DNA from: Bacteroidota bacterium
Lineage (GTDB): Bacteria > Bacteroidota > Bacteroidia > CAILMK01 > JACPUW01
Reading direction: 5' to 3'
NCBI GenBank assembly: GCA_016192035.1
Contig: JACPUW010000019.1
Span: 1 to 64,000 of the forward strand
DNA length: 64,000 nt
Shown here: one piece after another, positions 36,470 through 45,835 of the stretch
How the letters are laid out: every line of letters begins with the position of its first letter
Position numbering within the stretch: the first letter of the stretch is position 1
Translations under genes and position numbers: made by a program
The notes under the pieces: model-generated
Seen by the model: only the letters and a program-made list of their open reading frames with translations
What the model was told of the DNA's origin: nothing
Databases searched by the model: none

Positions 36470-37825
36470 ATGAATCCCTATTTGAATTTTCAACACATAG
36501 CCATACTGGGCGGGGGCGAAAGCGGCCTGGGGGCTGCGGTGCTGGCCGTGAAACACCGGCTTATGCCGTTCTTGTCAGACAGCGGCGAAATAAAACCCAA
36601 ATACAAGGCCGAATTGGAGGCATTGGGCATAGACTATGAGGAAATGGGCCATGACGAAGAACGGATACTCTCGGCCAAAATCATTATAAAAAGCCCTGGC
36701 ATAAGCCAAAAAAACCCATTGATAGTAAAGGCTAGACAGAAGGGTATCAAGGTAATATCTGAAATTGAATTTGCTTCTCAATTTACCGATGCCAAACTAA
36801 TAGGCATAACGGGCACCAACGGAAAGACCACAACCACAAGCCTAACCTACCACATACTGAAAAATGCTGGGTTTAAGGTAAAAGCAGCTGGCAACATAGG
36901 CAACAGCTTTGCCCGTGAAGTGGCCAACGATGAGGGTGAAATGGATTATTATGTGCTGGAAATTAGCAGTTTTCAGCTAGAAGATACCGAGCACATGCGG
37001 CTGTATCTCTCGGTGCTGCTCAACCTAAGCCCTGACCACCTGGACCGGTACGAATCCCTGGAAGACTACATAAGGGCCAAGCTGAACATAGGAAAAAACC
37101 AGCGCCCGAGCGACAGTTTTATTTACAACATAGATGATAATCTGATTGTCAAATATTTACCCGAAACCCCTGGTGAGGGAACCCAGGTGCCCTTTTCACA
37201 CAATAGCACATTACTAAACGGAGCATATATGGACCAACAACACATGAACCTACTCTCAGACAATGAGTGGATGCAATTTTCGGTAAAGGACATAGCCCTC
37301 AAAGGCAGGCACAACCGGTACAACAGCATGGCCGCAGCCATAGTGGCCAAAGCGCTCAACGTGAAAAAAGAGGTGATACGCGAAAGCCTTTCATCCTATA
37401 AAAACGTGGAGCACAGGCTTGAACATGTAGCCAGAATAAAAAACGTGGACTACATCAACGATTCAAAGGCCACCAATGTCAACGCCGCGTGGTATGCCCT
37501 GGAGAGCATGGAAAACCCCACGGTGTGGATAGCAGGTGGGGTTGACAAAGGCAATGATTACAGCGAGTTGGCCCAACTGGTGCGCAGCAAGGTAAAAGCA
37601 CTGATATGCCTGGGCACCGACAACGAAAAACTCGTGGAGAGTTTTAAGAAAATGGTACCCATCATACTGGAAACCAACAGCATGACCGAAGCGGTGGAAC
37701 TGGCCTACAAGCTGGCCGAACGCGAAGACAACGTGTTGCTGGCCCCAGCCTGCGCCAGTTTTGACCTTTTTGAAAACTATGTGGACAGGGGCAACCAATT
37801 CAAAAGGGCCGTTCTCGGCCTCTAG
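36470..37825 (+). CDS. murD: UDP-N-acetylmuramoyl-L-alanine:D-glutamate ligase
   Basis: A 451-residue Mur ligase adding D-glutamate. IAILGGGESGLGAAVLAVKH at the start is the UDP-substrate fold, GITGTNGKTTTTSLTYHIL near residue 112 the P-loop, SSFQLEDTEHMR near 165 and NLSPDHLDRYESLEDY near 185, and NDSKATNVNAAWYALE with WIAGGVDKGNDY near 330–350 the C-terminal domain. It starts four bases after mraY. All expected residues are present. Confidence 0.96.
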   Translation: MNPYLNFQHIAILGGGESGLGAAVLAVKHRLMPFLSDSGEIKPKYKAELEALGIDYEEMGHDEERILSAKIIIKSPGISQKNPLIVKARQKGIKVISEIEFASQFTDAKLIGITGTNGKTTTTSLTYHILKNAGFKVKAAGNIGNSFAREVANDEGEMDYYVLEISSFQLEDTEHMRLYLSVLLNLSPDHLDRYESLEDYIRAKLNIGKNQRPSDSFIYNIDDNLIVKYLPETPGEGTQVPFSHNSTLLNGAYMDQQHMNLLSDNEWMQFSVKDIALKGRHNRYNSMAAAIVAKALNVKKEVIRESLSSYKNVEHRLEHVARIKNVDYINDSKATNVNAAWYALESMENPTVWIAGGVDKGNDYSELAQLVRSKVKALICLGTDNEKLVESFKKMVPIILETNSMTEAVELAYKLAEREDNVLLAPACASFDLFENYVDRGNQFKRAVLGL

Positions 37826-37843
37826 TACCCTTTAAGCACTGGC

Positions 37844-39016
37844 ATGAACTGGATACTCAACCGGATAAAAGGTGACCCCGTGATTTGGGGAATTGTCCTT
37901 ATGCTGTCGCTCATAAGCGTCCTGGCGGTGTATTCCAGTACCAAAATGATAAGCTATTATGGAGTGGAAGACCTGGGTGATGCGAATACCGAACGCTTTG
38001 TCTTTAAGCATATGGCAATCATGCTTTTCGGTTTTGTGATCATTTTCATTGCCCATAGGATCAATTACCGTTTCTACTCCGGTTTTTCCAAGCTATTGAT
38101 GCCCATAGGCATCTTGCTGGTAGTGCTCACCTACTTTCTGGCCGAAGACCACAATGAAGCCCGTCGTTTCCTCCCCCTGCCCATCCTATCTCTTACCCTA
38201 CAAACCTCAGATGTGGCCAAATTGGGCCTTATTATGTTCATGGCCAGGACTATAGCCAAAAAACAAGAGACCATCACCGATTTTCAAAAAGGGTTTTTGC
38301 CCCTTATGTTGCCCATTCTTCTGGTGTGCCTAAGCATAGCGCCCAGTGATTTTAGCACCGCCGCCGGGCTCATGCTCACTTCTTTAACCCTTCTTTTTAT
38401 TGGCAGGGCCAATATAAAGCACATAGGCTTGGTGCTCCTGGTGGCCAGTGTTACCCTCCTGATCATGATAGGCTTGGCCCAGGCCTTTGATTGGGAATGG
38501 CTGCGTTGGGCCACATGGGAGTCCCGGCTTGCCGATTTTCTAGGAGGGGGTGAAGGCTCCTTTCAAAACCAGCAGGCCAAGATAGCCATAGCAAGGGGCG
38601 GGCTTTTTGGGGTAGGGCCTGGCAATAGCATGCAGCGCAACTTCCTGCCAAACCCATACGCCGACTTCATTTTTGCCATTATTGTGGAGGAATACGGTTT
38701 TCTGGGCGCCCTTATCCTGGTATTTCTCTACCTCCTGCTTTTGCACCGGTCCATAAGGATCCTGCTCAAGGCCCCCAATTCATTTGGTGCCCTTCTAGCG
38801 GTAGGCCTAAGCCTTTTAATGGTGATTCAGGCCATGCTCAATATGGGGGTGGCCGTGCACATACTGCCCAACACCGGACTTCCCATGCCCTTGGTAAGCA
38901 TGGGAGGTACTTCTATGGTCTTCACCTCATTTGCCATTGGCGTGGTGCTGAGTGTGAGCGCGTTTAGTGAAGAAAACGAAGGCAATAAACCATCAAAAGC
39001 AACAAAGGATGCCTGA
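37844..39016 (+). CDS. ftsW: septal peptidoglycan glycosyltransferase FtsW
   Basis: A 390-residue SEDS-family membrane protein with about ten helices; polymerises lipid II at the septum with FtsI. Family marks are the ARRFLPLPILSLTLQTSDVAKLGLIMFMAR block near residue 105, QNQQAKIAIARGGLFGVGPGNSMQRNFLPNPYADFIFAIIVEEYGFLGA near 240–285 (with the conserved E-x-G) and NTGLPMPLVSMGGTSMVFTSFAIGVVLSV near 340. It follows murD after 18 bp. The 3' end overlaps murG by eight bases. Confidence 0.96.
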   Translation: MNWILNRIKGDPVIWGIVLMLSLISVLAVYSSTKMISYYGVEDLGDANTERFVFKHMAIMLFGFVIIFIAHRINYRFYSGFSKLLMPIGILLVVLTYFLAEDHNEARRFLPLPILSLTLQTSDVAKLGLIMFMARTIAKKQETITDFQKGFLPLMLPILLVCLSIAPSDFSTAAGLMLTSLTLLFIGRANIKHIGLVLLVASVTLLIMIGLAQAFDWEWLRWATWESRLADFLGGGEGSFQNQQAKIAIARGGLFGVGPGNSMQRNFLPNPYADFIFAIIVEEYGFLGALILVFLYLLLLHRSIRILLKAPNSFGALLAVGLSLLMVIQAMLNMGVAVHILPNTGLPMPLVSMGGTSMVFTSFAIGVVLSVSAFSEENEGNKPSKATKDA

Positions 39017-40127
39017 AAACCAAGCCAGGTACCAGCCCATAAGAATGGTGATAAGCGGAGGCGGTACCGGCGGCCATTTGTTTCCTGCCATTGCCATAGC
39101 GCAGCAAATCACCACCCTTAGCCCGGGCAGCGAGGTACTCTTTGTAGGTGCCCTAGGTAAAATTGAAATGGATAAAGTGCCCCAGTATGGGTTCAATATC
39201 ATAGGGCTACCCATAAGCGGTTTTAACCGCCAGCATATGTGGAAGAATGTTATGCTGCCTATTAAACTGTTTCGCAGCCTTCTACGGGCTTGGACTATCT
39301 TAGGGTCCTTCAAGCCCCAAGTGGCCGTAGGCGTAGGTGGCTATGCCAGCGGGCCCCTGCTCTACCTGGCAGGCCTGCGCGGTTTGCCTACCTTGATCCA
39401 AGAACAAAACAGCTACCCGGGGGCTACCAATAAAATACTGGCCCGCAAGGCCAAGACCATCTGTGTGGCTTTTCAAGGCATGGAGAAACACTTTCCAGCG
39501 CAGAAAACGGTACTTACCGGAAATCCCATCCGCAAAGGACTGAAAACCATACCGAAATCCGAGGCAGCAGCCATATTTGGATTGGATCCCAACAAAAAAA
39601 CCCTACTGGTGATAGGCGGAAGCCTGGGCGCCCGCACCCTCAATGAATCTATGGTGCGTGGATTAGATAGGCTCAAACAGTCGGGCATTCAGCTTATATG
39701 GCAGTGTGGCCCCACCTATTTCCAAAAACTACACGCTGACATAGGGCATGAATTGTCAAAAGACATGGCCCTCATGCCTTTTATAGCCCAAATGGATGCG
39801 GCCTATAGCCTGGCTACCTTGGTGGTTTCCAGGGCCGGCGCCCTATCACTGGCCGAAATTACCTTTCTGGGCAAGGCAAGCATCTTAGTGCCTTCACCGA
39901 ACGTGGCCGAAGACCACCAAACCAAAAATGCGGATTCATTGGCAGCTTCGGGGGCCGCCCTGGTGGTGCCCGACCGGGAGGCTGCCAGCCATTTGGTGGA
40001 CCTGGCCTTGGAAACCCTGGGCAACGATGAAAAAATTGCGGACATGGAGGCCAAGTCTGCTTCCATGGCCCTGCCCAATGCCGGTGCTGCCATAGCCGCC
40101 GAAATCTTAAAAATAGCCATTCATTGA
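39009..40127 (+). CDS. murG: UDP-GlcNAc:lipid I N-acetylglucosaminyltransferase
   Basis: A 372-residue GT28 enzyme at the inner face of the membrane, producing lipid II. The N-terminal glycine loop ISGGGTGGHLFPAIAIAQ lies near residue 13, GVGGYASGPLLYLAGLRGLPTLIQEQNSYPG near 105, VIGGSLGARTLNESM near 198 and RAGALSLAEITFLGKASILVPSP near 275. I take MPENQARYQ at 39009 as start; the track's upstream Met would overlap ftsW by 50 bases. The stop overlaps the TTG start of murC. Confidence 0.96.
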   Translation: MPENQARYQPIRMVISGGGTGGHLFPAIAIAQQITTLSPGSEVLFVGALGKIEMDKVPQYGFNIIGLPISGFNRQHMWKNVMLPIKLFRSLLRAWTILGSFKPQVAVGVGGYASGPLLYLAGLRGLPTLIQEQNSYPGATNKILARKAKTICVAFQGMEKHFPAQKTVLTGNPIRKGLKTIPKSEAAAIFGLDPNKKTLLVIGGSLGARTLNESMVRGLDRLKQSGIQLIWQCGPTYFQKLHADIGHELSKDMALMPFIAQMDAAYSLATLVVSRAGALSLAEITFLGKASILVPSPNVAEDHQTKNADSLAASGAALVVPDREAASHLVDLALETLGNDEKIADMEAKSASMALPNAGAAIAAEILKIAIH

Positions 40128-41494
40128 ACCCCTTTGAACATATCAAACAGGTATATTTCCTTGGTATAGGGGGTATTGGCATGAGTGCCTTGGCCCGCTA
40201 TTTCAAGCAGGTGGGCATGACCGTGGCTGGGTATGACAAAACCCCTACCCTACTTACCCAAACTCTTGAGAAAGAAGGAATGGAGGTTATTTACACCGAC
40301 AATCCGGACCTTTTGCCCCATTGGCTCGGCAGCTACCCACCAAGTAGCCTTGTGGTGTACACACCGGCCATACCCGCTACCCTGCAGTTGGCCGCAGCCA
40401 TAAAATCCCTAGGGCACGAACCCATAAAAAGGGCCCAAGCATTGGCCATGTGTACGCTGGGCACCCAAACCATAGCCGTGGCCGGCACACACGGTAAAAC
40501 CACCACTACTACCTACCTGGCCCATTTGTTCCACTGTGCCAACAAACCCTTTCGCGCCTTTCTGGGAGGCATCTCAAGCAACTACGGCAGCAATTTTATA
40601 TCAAAAACAGGTAACGGAGCCTGTTTTAGCATAGTAGAAGCCGATGAATATGACCGGTCATTCCTAACCCTAAGGCCAAGCATAGCCATAGTTACGTCCT
40701 GTGAACCTGACCACCTGGACATATATGGCGACTTTGACGCGCTCCTATCCAGCTACAACTTATTTATTAATCAAGTGGTAGAAAACGGACACCTGGTATT
40801 GCATGAGAGCTTGGAAGGCAAGTTTCAAATCAGGCCCGACATCAAGGTGACCTTTTTTGGCCAAACAAAGGGAGCACAGATTACCAACCTACAGGTGCGC
40901 CAAGGACAATACGTGTTTGATCTGAAACCCTTGGAACTGTTCGGCCTGCGCAATGGACTGCCCGGGCTTCACAATGCCCTAAATGCCACCGCAGCCATTG
41001 CCGCCTCCCACCATTTGCTTCCCCGCCATGACATAGCCGCTGCCGTAGAAAGCTTCAAGGGCATACACCGCAGGTTCCAAACCATATGCTCCTCAGCGCA
41101 CTACGCCTATATTGATGACTATGCGCACCACCCTACCGAGCTACAAGCTGCTATTTCCACCGCCAAATTGCTGTATCCTGACAGACCGCTAACCGTGGTA
41201 TTTCAACCCCACCTTTATAGCCGTACCCGCGACCTGGCAGCGGGATTCAAAGAAGTGCTTTCACAAGCCGATAGCCTAATAATTATGCCGATTTACCCGG
41301 CACGTGAGCTTCCCATACCCGGAGTGGGCGCTGAAATGATCAGGCCCCAAGCAGCTACACCCATCCTCACACATGCAGAAGTACTGCGCTACATAGCCGG
41401 GCAGCGTCCTGCCCTATTGCTCACCGTGGGTGCTGGCGATATTGACTTACTTCCTACCCAAATAAAGGAAATCTACGAGCATGGCAGTGAGTAA
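40124..41494 (+). CDS. murC: UDP-N-acetylmuramate:L-alanine ligase
   Basis: A 456-residue Mur ligase starting the pentapeptide stem. VYFLGIGGIGMSALARYFKQ near residue 10 is the UDP-MurNAc domain, AVAGTHGKTTTTTYLAHLF near 118 the P-loop, EADEYDRSFLTLRP near 170 and DDYAHHPTELQAAISTAK near 330 further ligase blocks, and VFQPHLYSRTRDLAAGF near 360. Translation starts at TTG in TTGA overlapping the murG stop, the third such junction in the cluster. The end overlaps ftsQ by 14 bases. Confidence 0.96.
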   Translation: MNPFEHIKQVYFLGIGGIGMSALARYFKQVGMTVAGYDKTPTLLTQTLEKEGMEVIYTDNPDLLPHWLGSYPPSSLVVYTPAIPATLQLAAAIKSLGHEPIKRAQALAMCTLGTQTIAVAGTHGKTTTTTYLAHLFHCANKPFRAFLGGISSNYGSNFISKTGNGACFSIVEADEYDRSFLTLRPSIAIVTSCEPDHLDIYGDFDALLSSYNLFINQVVENGHLVLHESLEGKFQIRPDIKVTFFGQTKGAQITNLQVRQGQYVFDLKPLELFGLRNGLPGLHNALNATAAIAASHHLLPRHDIAAAVESFKGIHRRFQTICSSAHYAYIDDYAHHPTELQAAISTAKLLYPDRPLTVVFQPHLYSRTRDLAAGFKEVLSQADSLIIMPIYPARELPIPGVGAEMIRPQAATPILTHAEVLRYIAGQRPALLLTVGAGDIDLLPTQIKEIYEHGSE

Positions 41495-42251
41495 GAAAAA
41501 GATAGAACACCTGGTGCAGGTAGCCACCACGCTTATGCTGTTGGTCCTGGTGTCATTTGGGCAGCGCCAGATAAGGGACACGGCCATAACCTCTTTGGAA
41601 ATTGAGATAAAACCTACCCTGCATGGCACGTTTATCACGCCCGATGAGGTAAAGCAGACCATCAACGCGTATTTCCCTCCCACCGCTGTGGGCCACAAAA
41701 TCAATGAACTATCCATGTTTCACGCCGATTCGGTGGTGACCCAAAACCCTTTTGTGAAAGGTGCGGTGGCGTATGCCAATGTGCAGGGCCATATGTATGT
41801 GGAAATAGAGCAAGAAGTACCCATTCTAAGAATTATCAACAACCAAAGCGAAGGATTTTATTTGGGCATGGATGGCCAAAAGGTACCCCTATCTCTACAG
41901 AGAACTGCCCGGGTGCTAGCTGCAACTGGCAGTATTACAGAACGTTTGTCGCCTTCAGATAGTCTTGTGACCCAGGTAGCACGTGATCTTTTGGTTATTG
42001 CACAATATCTTGATAATCATGTTTTTTTCAAAGCCTTGGCTGCACAGTTATTTGTAGAATCAAACGGCGATATTGTAATGGTTACCAAACAAGAAGAGCG
42101 TCATGACGTGGTATTGGGCAACGCCCAAGACCTAGACCACAAGTTTGACAAGCTCAAAGAGTTTTATACCAAGGTATTACCAATAAAAGGTTGGGGAGCC
42201 TACCGAAGGATAGACCTTCGGTACAAGGATCAAATTGTCGCCAAAAAGTAA
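41481..42251 (+). CDS. ftsQ: cell division protein FtsQ
   Basis: A 256-residue bitopic protein: a short basic cytoplasmic tail MAVSKKKIEH, one membrane helix (VATTLMLLVLVSFG) near residues 13–27, a POTRA-like region (ITSLEIEIKPTLHGTFITPDEVKQTINAYFP) and an FtsQ domain with EVPILRIINNQSEGFYLGMDGQKVPLS near 110 and GWGAYRRIDLRYKDQIVAKK at the end, the last being characteristic of Bacteroidota FtsQ. It links FtsL/FtsB-type proteins into the divisome. Located between murC and ftsA as expected; overlaps murC. Confidence 0.92.
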   Translation: MAVSKKKIEHLVQVATTLMLLVLVSFGQRQIRDTAITSLEIEIKPTLHGTFITPDEVKQTINAYFPPTAVGHKINELSMFHADSVVTQNPFVKGAVAYANVQGHMYVEIEQEVPILRIINNQSEGFYLGMDGQKVPLSLQRTARVLAATGSITERLSPSDSLVTQVARDLLVIAQYLDNHVFFKALAAQLFVESNGDIVMVTKQEERHDVVLGNAQDLDHKFDKLKEFYTKVLPIKGWGAYRRIDLRYKDQIVAKK

Positions 42252-42259
42252 CATTGAGT

Positions 42260-43540
42260 ATGGATAATTCAAAAATTATAGTAGGACTTGACATAGGCAC
42301 CACCAAGATTTGTGTGATAGTGGGCCTTAGAAACGAAAACGGAAAAGTAGATGTGCTGGGCATAGGCCAGAGCCCTTCGGATGGGGTCATGCGCGGCATG
42401 GTGGCCAACGTGGACCGCACGGTAGAAAGCATCAAGACCGCCGTACAAATGGCATCCAGGGTTTCTGATGTGGAGATTACCCACGTGCATGTAGGTATTG
42501 CCGGGCAGCACATAAAGAGCCACCACCACCGGGGCTCCATTGTCCGCCGCAACTACGAAACGGAAATCACCGATGAGGACGTGAAGCGCTTGTTTGACGA
42601 CATACAGAAAGTAGCTACCGGGCCAGGCCAGAAAATCCTCCACATTATTCCTCAAGAATATACGGTTGACAACGAGCACGGCATCAAGCATCCCGTGGGC
42701 CACTCTGGGGTAAAAATTGAAGGCAATTTTCACATTATCACCGGACAGGTAACTGCGGCGCAAACCATTCACCGGTGCGTGGAAAAGGCAGGCCTACAGG
42801 TGGTAGGCATTACCCTGGAGCCATTGGCCAGCGCTGCCGCCGTGCTAAGCGAAGAAGAAAAAGAAGCAGGCGTGGCACTGGTTGACATAGGCGGCGGCAC
42901 TACGGACCTGGCCATTTTCCAAGACCATTTTATCCGCCACACTGCGGTTATACCCTTGGGAGGCAACATTATAACCGAGGATATAAAACAAGGGTGCTCC
43001 TTGATGACCAAGCAGGCCGAAGCGCTGAAGACCAATTTTGGCAGTGCCCTGGCCGAGCAGGTGGACCTGGGAGAGATCATTACCATACCCGGTATTTCGG
43101 GGCGCGAGCCAAAGGACATACTCCGCCGAAACCTGGCCCATATCATACAGGCCAGGGTGGAGGAAATTTTTGAGCACGTGCTCTTTGAAATCAAAAGCTC
43201 CGGCTACGCCGACCGGCTTTTGGGCGGCATAGTCCTTACCGGAGGCGGGGCCATGCTCAAAGACATTATCCACTTGGTAGAGTTGGTTACCGGCATCAAT
43301 ACCCGCATAGGCACACCAGGTGTACACCTGGGCCATGGTCTCACCGAAAAGGTGAACGACCCCATGTACGCCACCGGGGTGGGCCTGGTAGTCAATGCCC
43401 TGGACAACAACCTAAATACAGGTGACAACAAACAATCAAACGCCGATACCAAAACCCGAAACCAAAAATCAAAAATTGGTGGGCAGTTTGTCGATATGTT
43501 CAAAAATTGGTTCAAGGACGACCTAGAAGATTTCAAGTAA
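42260..43540 (+). CDS. ftsA: cell division protein FtsA
   Basis: A 426-residue actin-like ATPase that tethers FtsZ to the membrane. Phosphate 1 is IVGLDIGTTKICVIVGLR near residue 8, the SHS2/1C domain runs about 85–160 (IKHPVGHSGVKIEGNFHIITGQ), phosphate 2 is ALVDIGGGTTDLAIF near 205 and the adenosine motif GGIVLTGGGAMLKDI near 325. The C-terminal FVDMFKNWFKDDLEDFK is an amphipathic helix of the membrane-targeting type. MDNSKIIVG at 42260 is chosen as start; the track's upstream part lies in ftsQ. Only one base separates it from ftsZ. Confidence 0.96.
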   Translation: MDNSKIIVGLDIGTTKICVIVGLRNENGKVDVLGIGQSPSDGVMRGMVANVDRTVESIKTAVQMASRVSDVEITHVHVGIAGQHIKSHHHRGSIVRRNYETEITDEDVKRLFDDIQKVATGPGQKILHIIPQEYTVDNEHGIKHPVGHSGVKIEGNFHIITGQVTAAQTIHRCVEKAGLQVVGITLEPLASAAAVLSEEEKEAGVALVDIGGGTTDLAIFQDHFIRHTAVIPLGGNIITEDIKQGCSLMTKQAEALKTNFGSALAEQVDLGEIITIPGISGREPKDILRRNLAHIIQARVEEIFEHVLFEIKSSGYADRLLGGIVLTGGGAMLKDIIHLVELVTGINTRIGTPGVHLGHGLTEKVNDPMYATGVGLVVNALDNNLNTGDNKQSNADTKTRNQKSKIGGQFVDMFKNWFKDDLEDFK

Positions 43541-43541
43541 T

Positions 43542-44945
43542 ATGAAATTGGAATTTATAACCCCAGAGAAAAAGAGCCACATCATCAAGGTGTTTGGTGT
43601 GGGCGGAGGTGGCGGCAACGCGGTAAATCACATGTTTCGCCAGGGTATTGAAGGCGTTGACTTTATAATAGCCAATACCGATAAACAGGCCCTCAACGCC
43701 AGTCCGGTTCCCACCAAGTACCAGATAGGCCAGTCGCTCACCGAAGGCCTGGGCGCGGGTGCCGACCCCGAGACCGGAAAAAAGGCTGCCCTTGAGAGCA
43801 TTGACGATATTAAAAAGGTACTGGCCGACAACACCAAGATGGTATTTATAACTGCAGGTATGGGCGGCGGCACCGGTACAGGCGCTGCACCCATCATAGC
43901 CAAGACCGCTCGGGAGATGGGCATCCTTACCGTGGGCATAGTAACCACCCCTTTTAAGTTTGAGGGCAAGAAACGCATGGACCGCGCCAGCGACGGTATA
44001 GCCAAGATGAAAGAATCGGTGGACAGCTTGCTTGTGATAAACAACGAAAAACTGCGCGACATGTACGGCAACCTGCCCCTAAACAAGGCTTTTGAACATG
44101 CCGACAACATACTTGCCACGGCAGCAAAGAGCATAGCTGAAATTATAACCTTTGAAGGCTATGTGAATGTGGACTTTATGGATGTGCGTACCGTAATGGC
44201 CAACAGCGGGGTAGCCCTGATGGGCACTGCCCAGGCCGAAGGTGACCAGCGCGCCATTACAGCTGCCAAAAAAGCCCTCTTGAGCCCCCTGCTAGCCGAA
44301 AATGACATTAAGGGAGCCAAAAACATCCTGGTAAACATCACCTTTGGCAAGCATGAAATACTTACCGATGAGGTGATGGAAATAACCGACTTTGTGAGAA
44401 TGGAAGCTGGAGAGGATGCCGATTTGATTTTTGGATGCGCCCAAGACCATGCGCTGGGTGAGCAAATCAGCGTCACCATCATTGCCACAGCCTTTGAATC
44501 CAAAATAGACAAAGCTCCTGAAATCAAGGCCAAACCCTCACCTGAGTTTATAATAGAAGACCTAACCGGGGATTTGGGCCTGGCAAACCCAAGTGCGGGT
44601 GCCGTGCAGGAGGAAGCCAAGTCAAGCGCGCCCACCCCACCCGAACCCCCTGTGCAGGTAGCTGACAAAAAGGGTTCCTTTGATGTGGACCACTATATAC
44701 ACTCACAGTCAGAGCACAATAACGTGATACTGGACATAGACCGCTATGGCAATAAAATGGGGACTCCGGAAATGGACTTGAACCACCTTGAAAAAGTACC
44801 GGCTTATTTGAGGCGCAACCGAAAACTGGAGCCATTGGTGCATTCGTCGGTGAGCAAAATCTCAAAACTGGTGCTTAATACCGAAGATCTAAAAAAACCA
44901 GAAATACGCCCTAACAACCGATACCTCAACGATAACGTGGACTAA
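43542..44945 (+). CDS. ftsZ: cell division GTPase FtsZ
   Basis: A 467-residue tubulin homologue forming the Z-ring. KVFGVGGGGGNAVNHMF near residue 15, the GTP-binding GGGTGTGAAP beginning at 108, and the T7-loop NVDFMDVRTVMANSGVALMGTAQAEG near 205 are present. After the ~320-residue GTPase core comes a long variable linker (Pro/Ala/Lys-rich) with a C-terminal region RRNRKLEPLVHSSVSKISKLVLNTEDLKKPEIRPNNRYLNDNVD; Bacteroidota FtsZ commonly has this extended tail. Last gene of the cluster, followed by a strong terminator 48 bp downstream. Confidence 0.97.
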   Translation: MKLEFITPEKKSHIIKVFGVGGGGGNAVNHMFRQGIEGVDFIIANTDKQALNASPVPTKYQIGQSLTEGLGAGADPETGKKAALESIDDIKKVLADNTKMVFITAGMGGGTGTGAAPIIAKTAREMGILTVGIVTTPFKFEGKKRMDRASDGIAKMKESVDSLLVINNEKLRDMYGNLPLNKAFEHADNILATAAKSIAEIITFEGYVNVDFMDVRTVMANSGVALMGTAQAEGDQRAITAAKKALLSPLLAENDIKGAKNILVNITFGKHEILTDEVMEITDFVRMEAGEDADLIFGCAQDHALGEQISVTIIATAFESKIDKAPEIKAKPSPEFIIEDLTGDLGLANPSAGAVQEEAKSSAPTPPEPPVQVADKKGSFDVDHYIHSQSEHNNVILDIDRYGNKMGTPEMDLNHLEKVPAYLRRNRKLEPLVHSSVSKISKLVLNTEDLKKPEIRPNNRYLNDNVD

Positions 44946-44992
44946 ACCCCTAGAAATCCTGTAATTATCCATACCATTTTTTCCTGTGTAAG

Positions 44993-45025
44993 GCCGCTGT
45001 CGTCCCACGACGGCGGCTTTTTTTT
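44993..45025 (+). terminator. intrinsic terminator of the dcw cluster
   Basis: GCCGCTGTCGT pairs with ACGACGGCGGC around a three-base loop (one G·T pair) and is followed by eight T. The LRR gene on the opposite strand ends 12 bp further on. Confidence 0.92.
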
Positions 45026-45036
45026 ACCCGGTTTGT

Positions 45037-45618
45037 TTATGCCATGGCCACCCGGAGTTGGGGCAACATGTGGTGCAGCACTTCCAGTGCATGGTCGTTG
45101 TCAGTATCTGTAGTAATGGTGTGTAGGCGGTGCAGCGACCGTATTTGAGGCGAAACCTCAGCCAACTGACATGCCATAACCGACAGGTGCCTAAGCGATT
45201 CGGGAAGGTTCATGGCGTTTCGCGCAGCAAAAGGGTTCATAGGGTTCTGGTCTAAGTGAAGCACGCGCAAACGCGAAATGTGCAGCATTTCGCCCGGTAT
45301 TACCGTCAAGTTATTGTCGGCCAGGCTAAGCCGCTGTAGTGCAGGACACTCAGTAATCAAGAGCAGGGCTTTTGGCCAATTCATCTTGGGGTTGTTGGCC
45401 AAGTTCAGCCCTTTGAGGTGTTTTAACCGGGCCAGCGAATCTGGAAGGGAGGTAAGCCTGTTGCCCGAAAGGTCCAGGTGTTCCAGGCTGGGGAACCTCC
45501 CCAAATCGATGGGCAAGGCCTGTAAGCCCATGTTTCTAAATGACAATGCCCTAATCACCAGGTTGTCTATCAATGGTGAAGTGGAGGTAGGTTGGTGTGT
45601 CTTGGCTATGGTGCTCAT
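45037..45618 (-). CDS. leucine-rich repeat protein
   Basis: A 193-residue protein without signal or membrane segment when started at MSTIAKTHQ (45618); the track's extra 50 residues cross the divergent promoter region. About six leucine-rich repeats of 23 residues are visible: ALSFRNMGLQALPIDLGRFPSLEHLDLSGNRLTSLPDSLARLKHLKGLNLANNP and PALQRLSLADNNLTVIPGEMLHISRLRVLHLDQNP. This is the plant/bacterial-type LxxLxLxxNxLxxLP pattern, a protein-binding surface. The partner is unknown. It converges on the dcw terminator and diverges from the sigma gene. Confidence 0.8.
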   Translation of the reverse strand: MSTIAKTHQPTSTSPLIDNLVIRALSFRNMGLQALPIDLGRFPSLEHLDLSGNRLTSLPDSLARLKHLKGLNLANNPKMNWPKALLLITECPALQRLSLADNNLTVIPGEMLHISRLRVLHLDQNPMNPFAARNAMNLPESLRHLSVMACQLAEVSPQIRSLHRLHTITTDTDNDHALEVLHHMLPQLRVAMA

Positions 45619-45781
45619 ATGGCTTTTTGTATTAACTGCACCAAAGGAGTACAAGCACTGCGCAAGAATGGTGCGCAGTAAAAACATAAAGAAATTAAAA
45701 TATGTCAAAACCCCACTGCGCGCCCAAAGGAATGGTATTTGGCATATGCGCCATAGCCACAGGGCCATGCCCTTCTATCCC

Positions 45782-45789
45782 TACCTTTG
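45782..45789 (+). promoter_or_regulatory. probable -7 box of the sigma factor gene
   Basis: TACCTTTG fits TAnnTTTG, about 47 bp before the sigma-factor ATG. No good -33 TTG at the usual distance; the call is from the -7 element alone. Confidence 0.35.
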
Positions 45790-45835
45790 GTGCAACCCAA
45801 GACAAAGGTTTGTCATTGAAGCCCCCAAGCAACGC

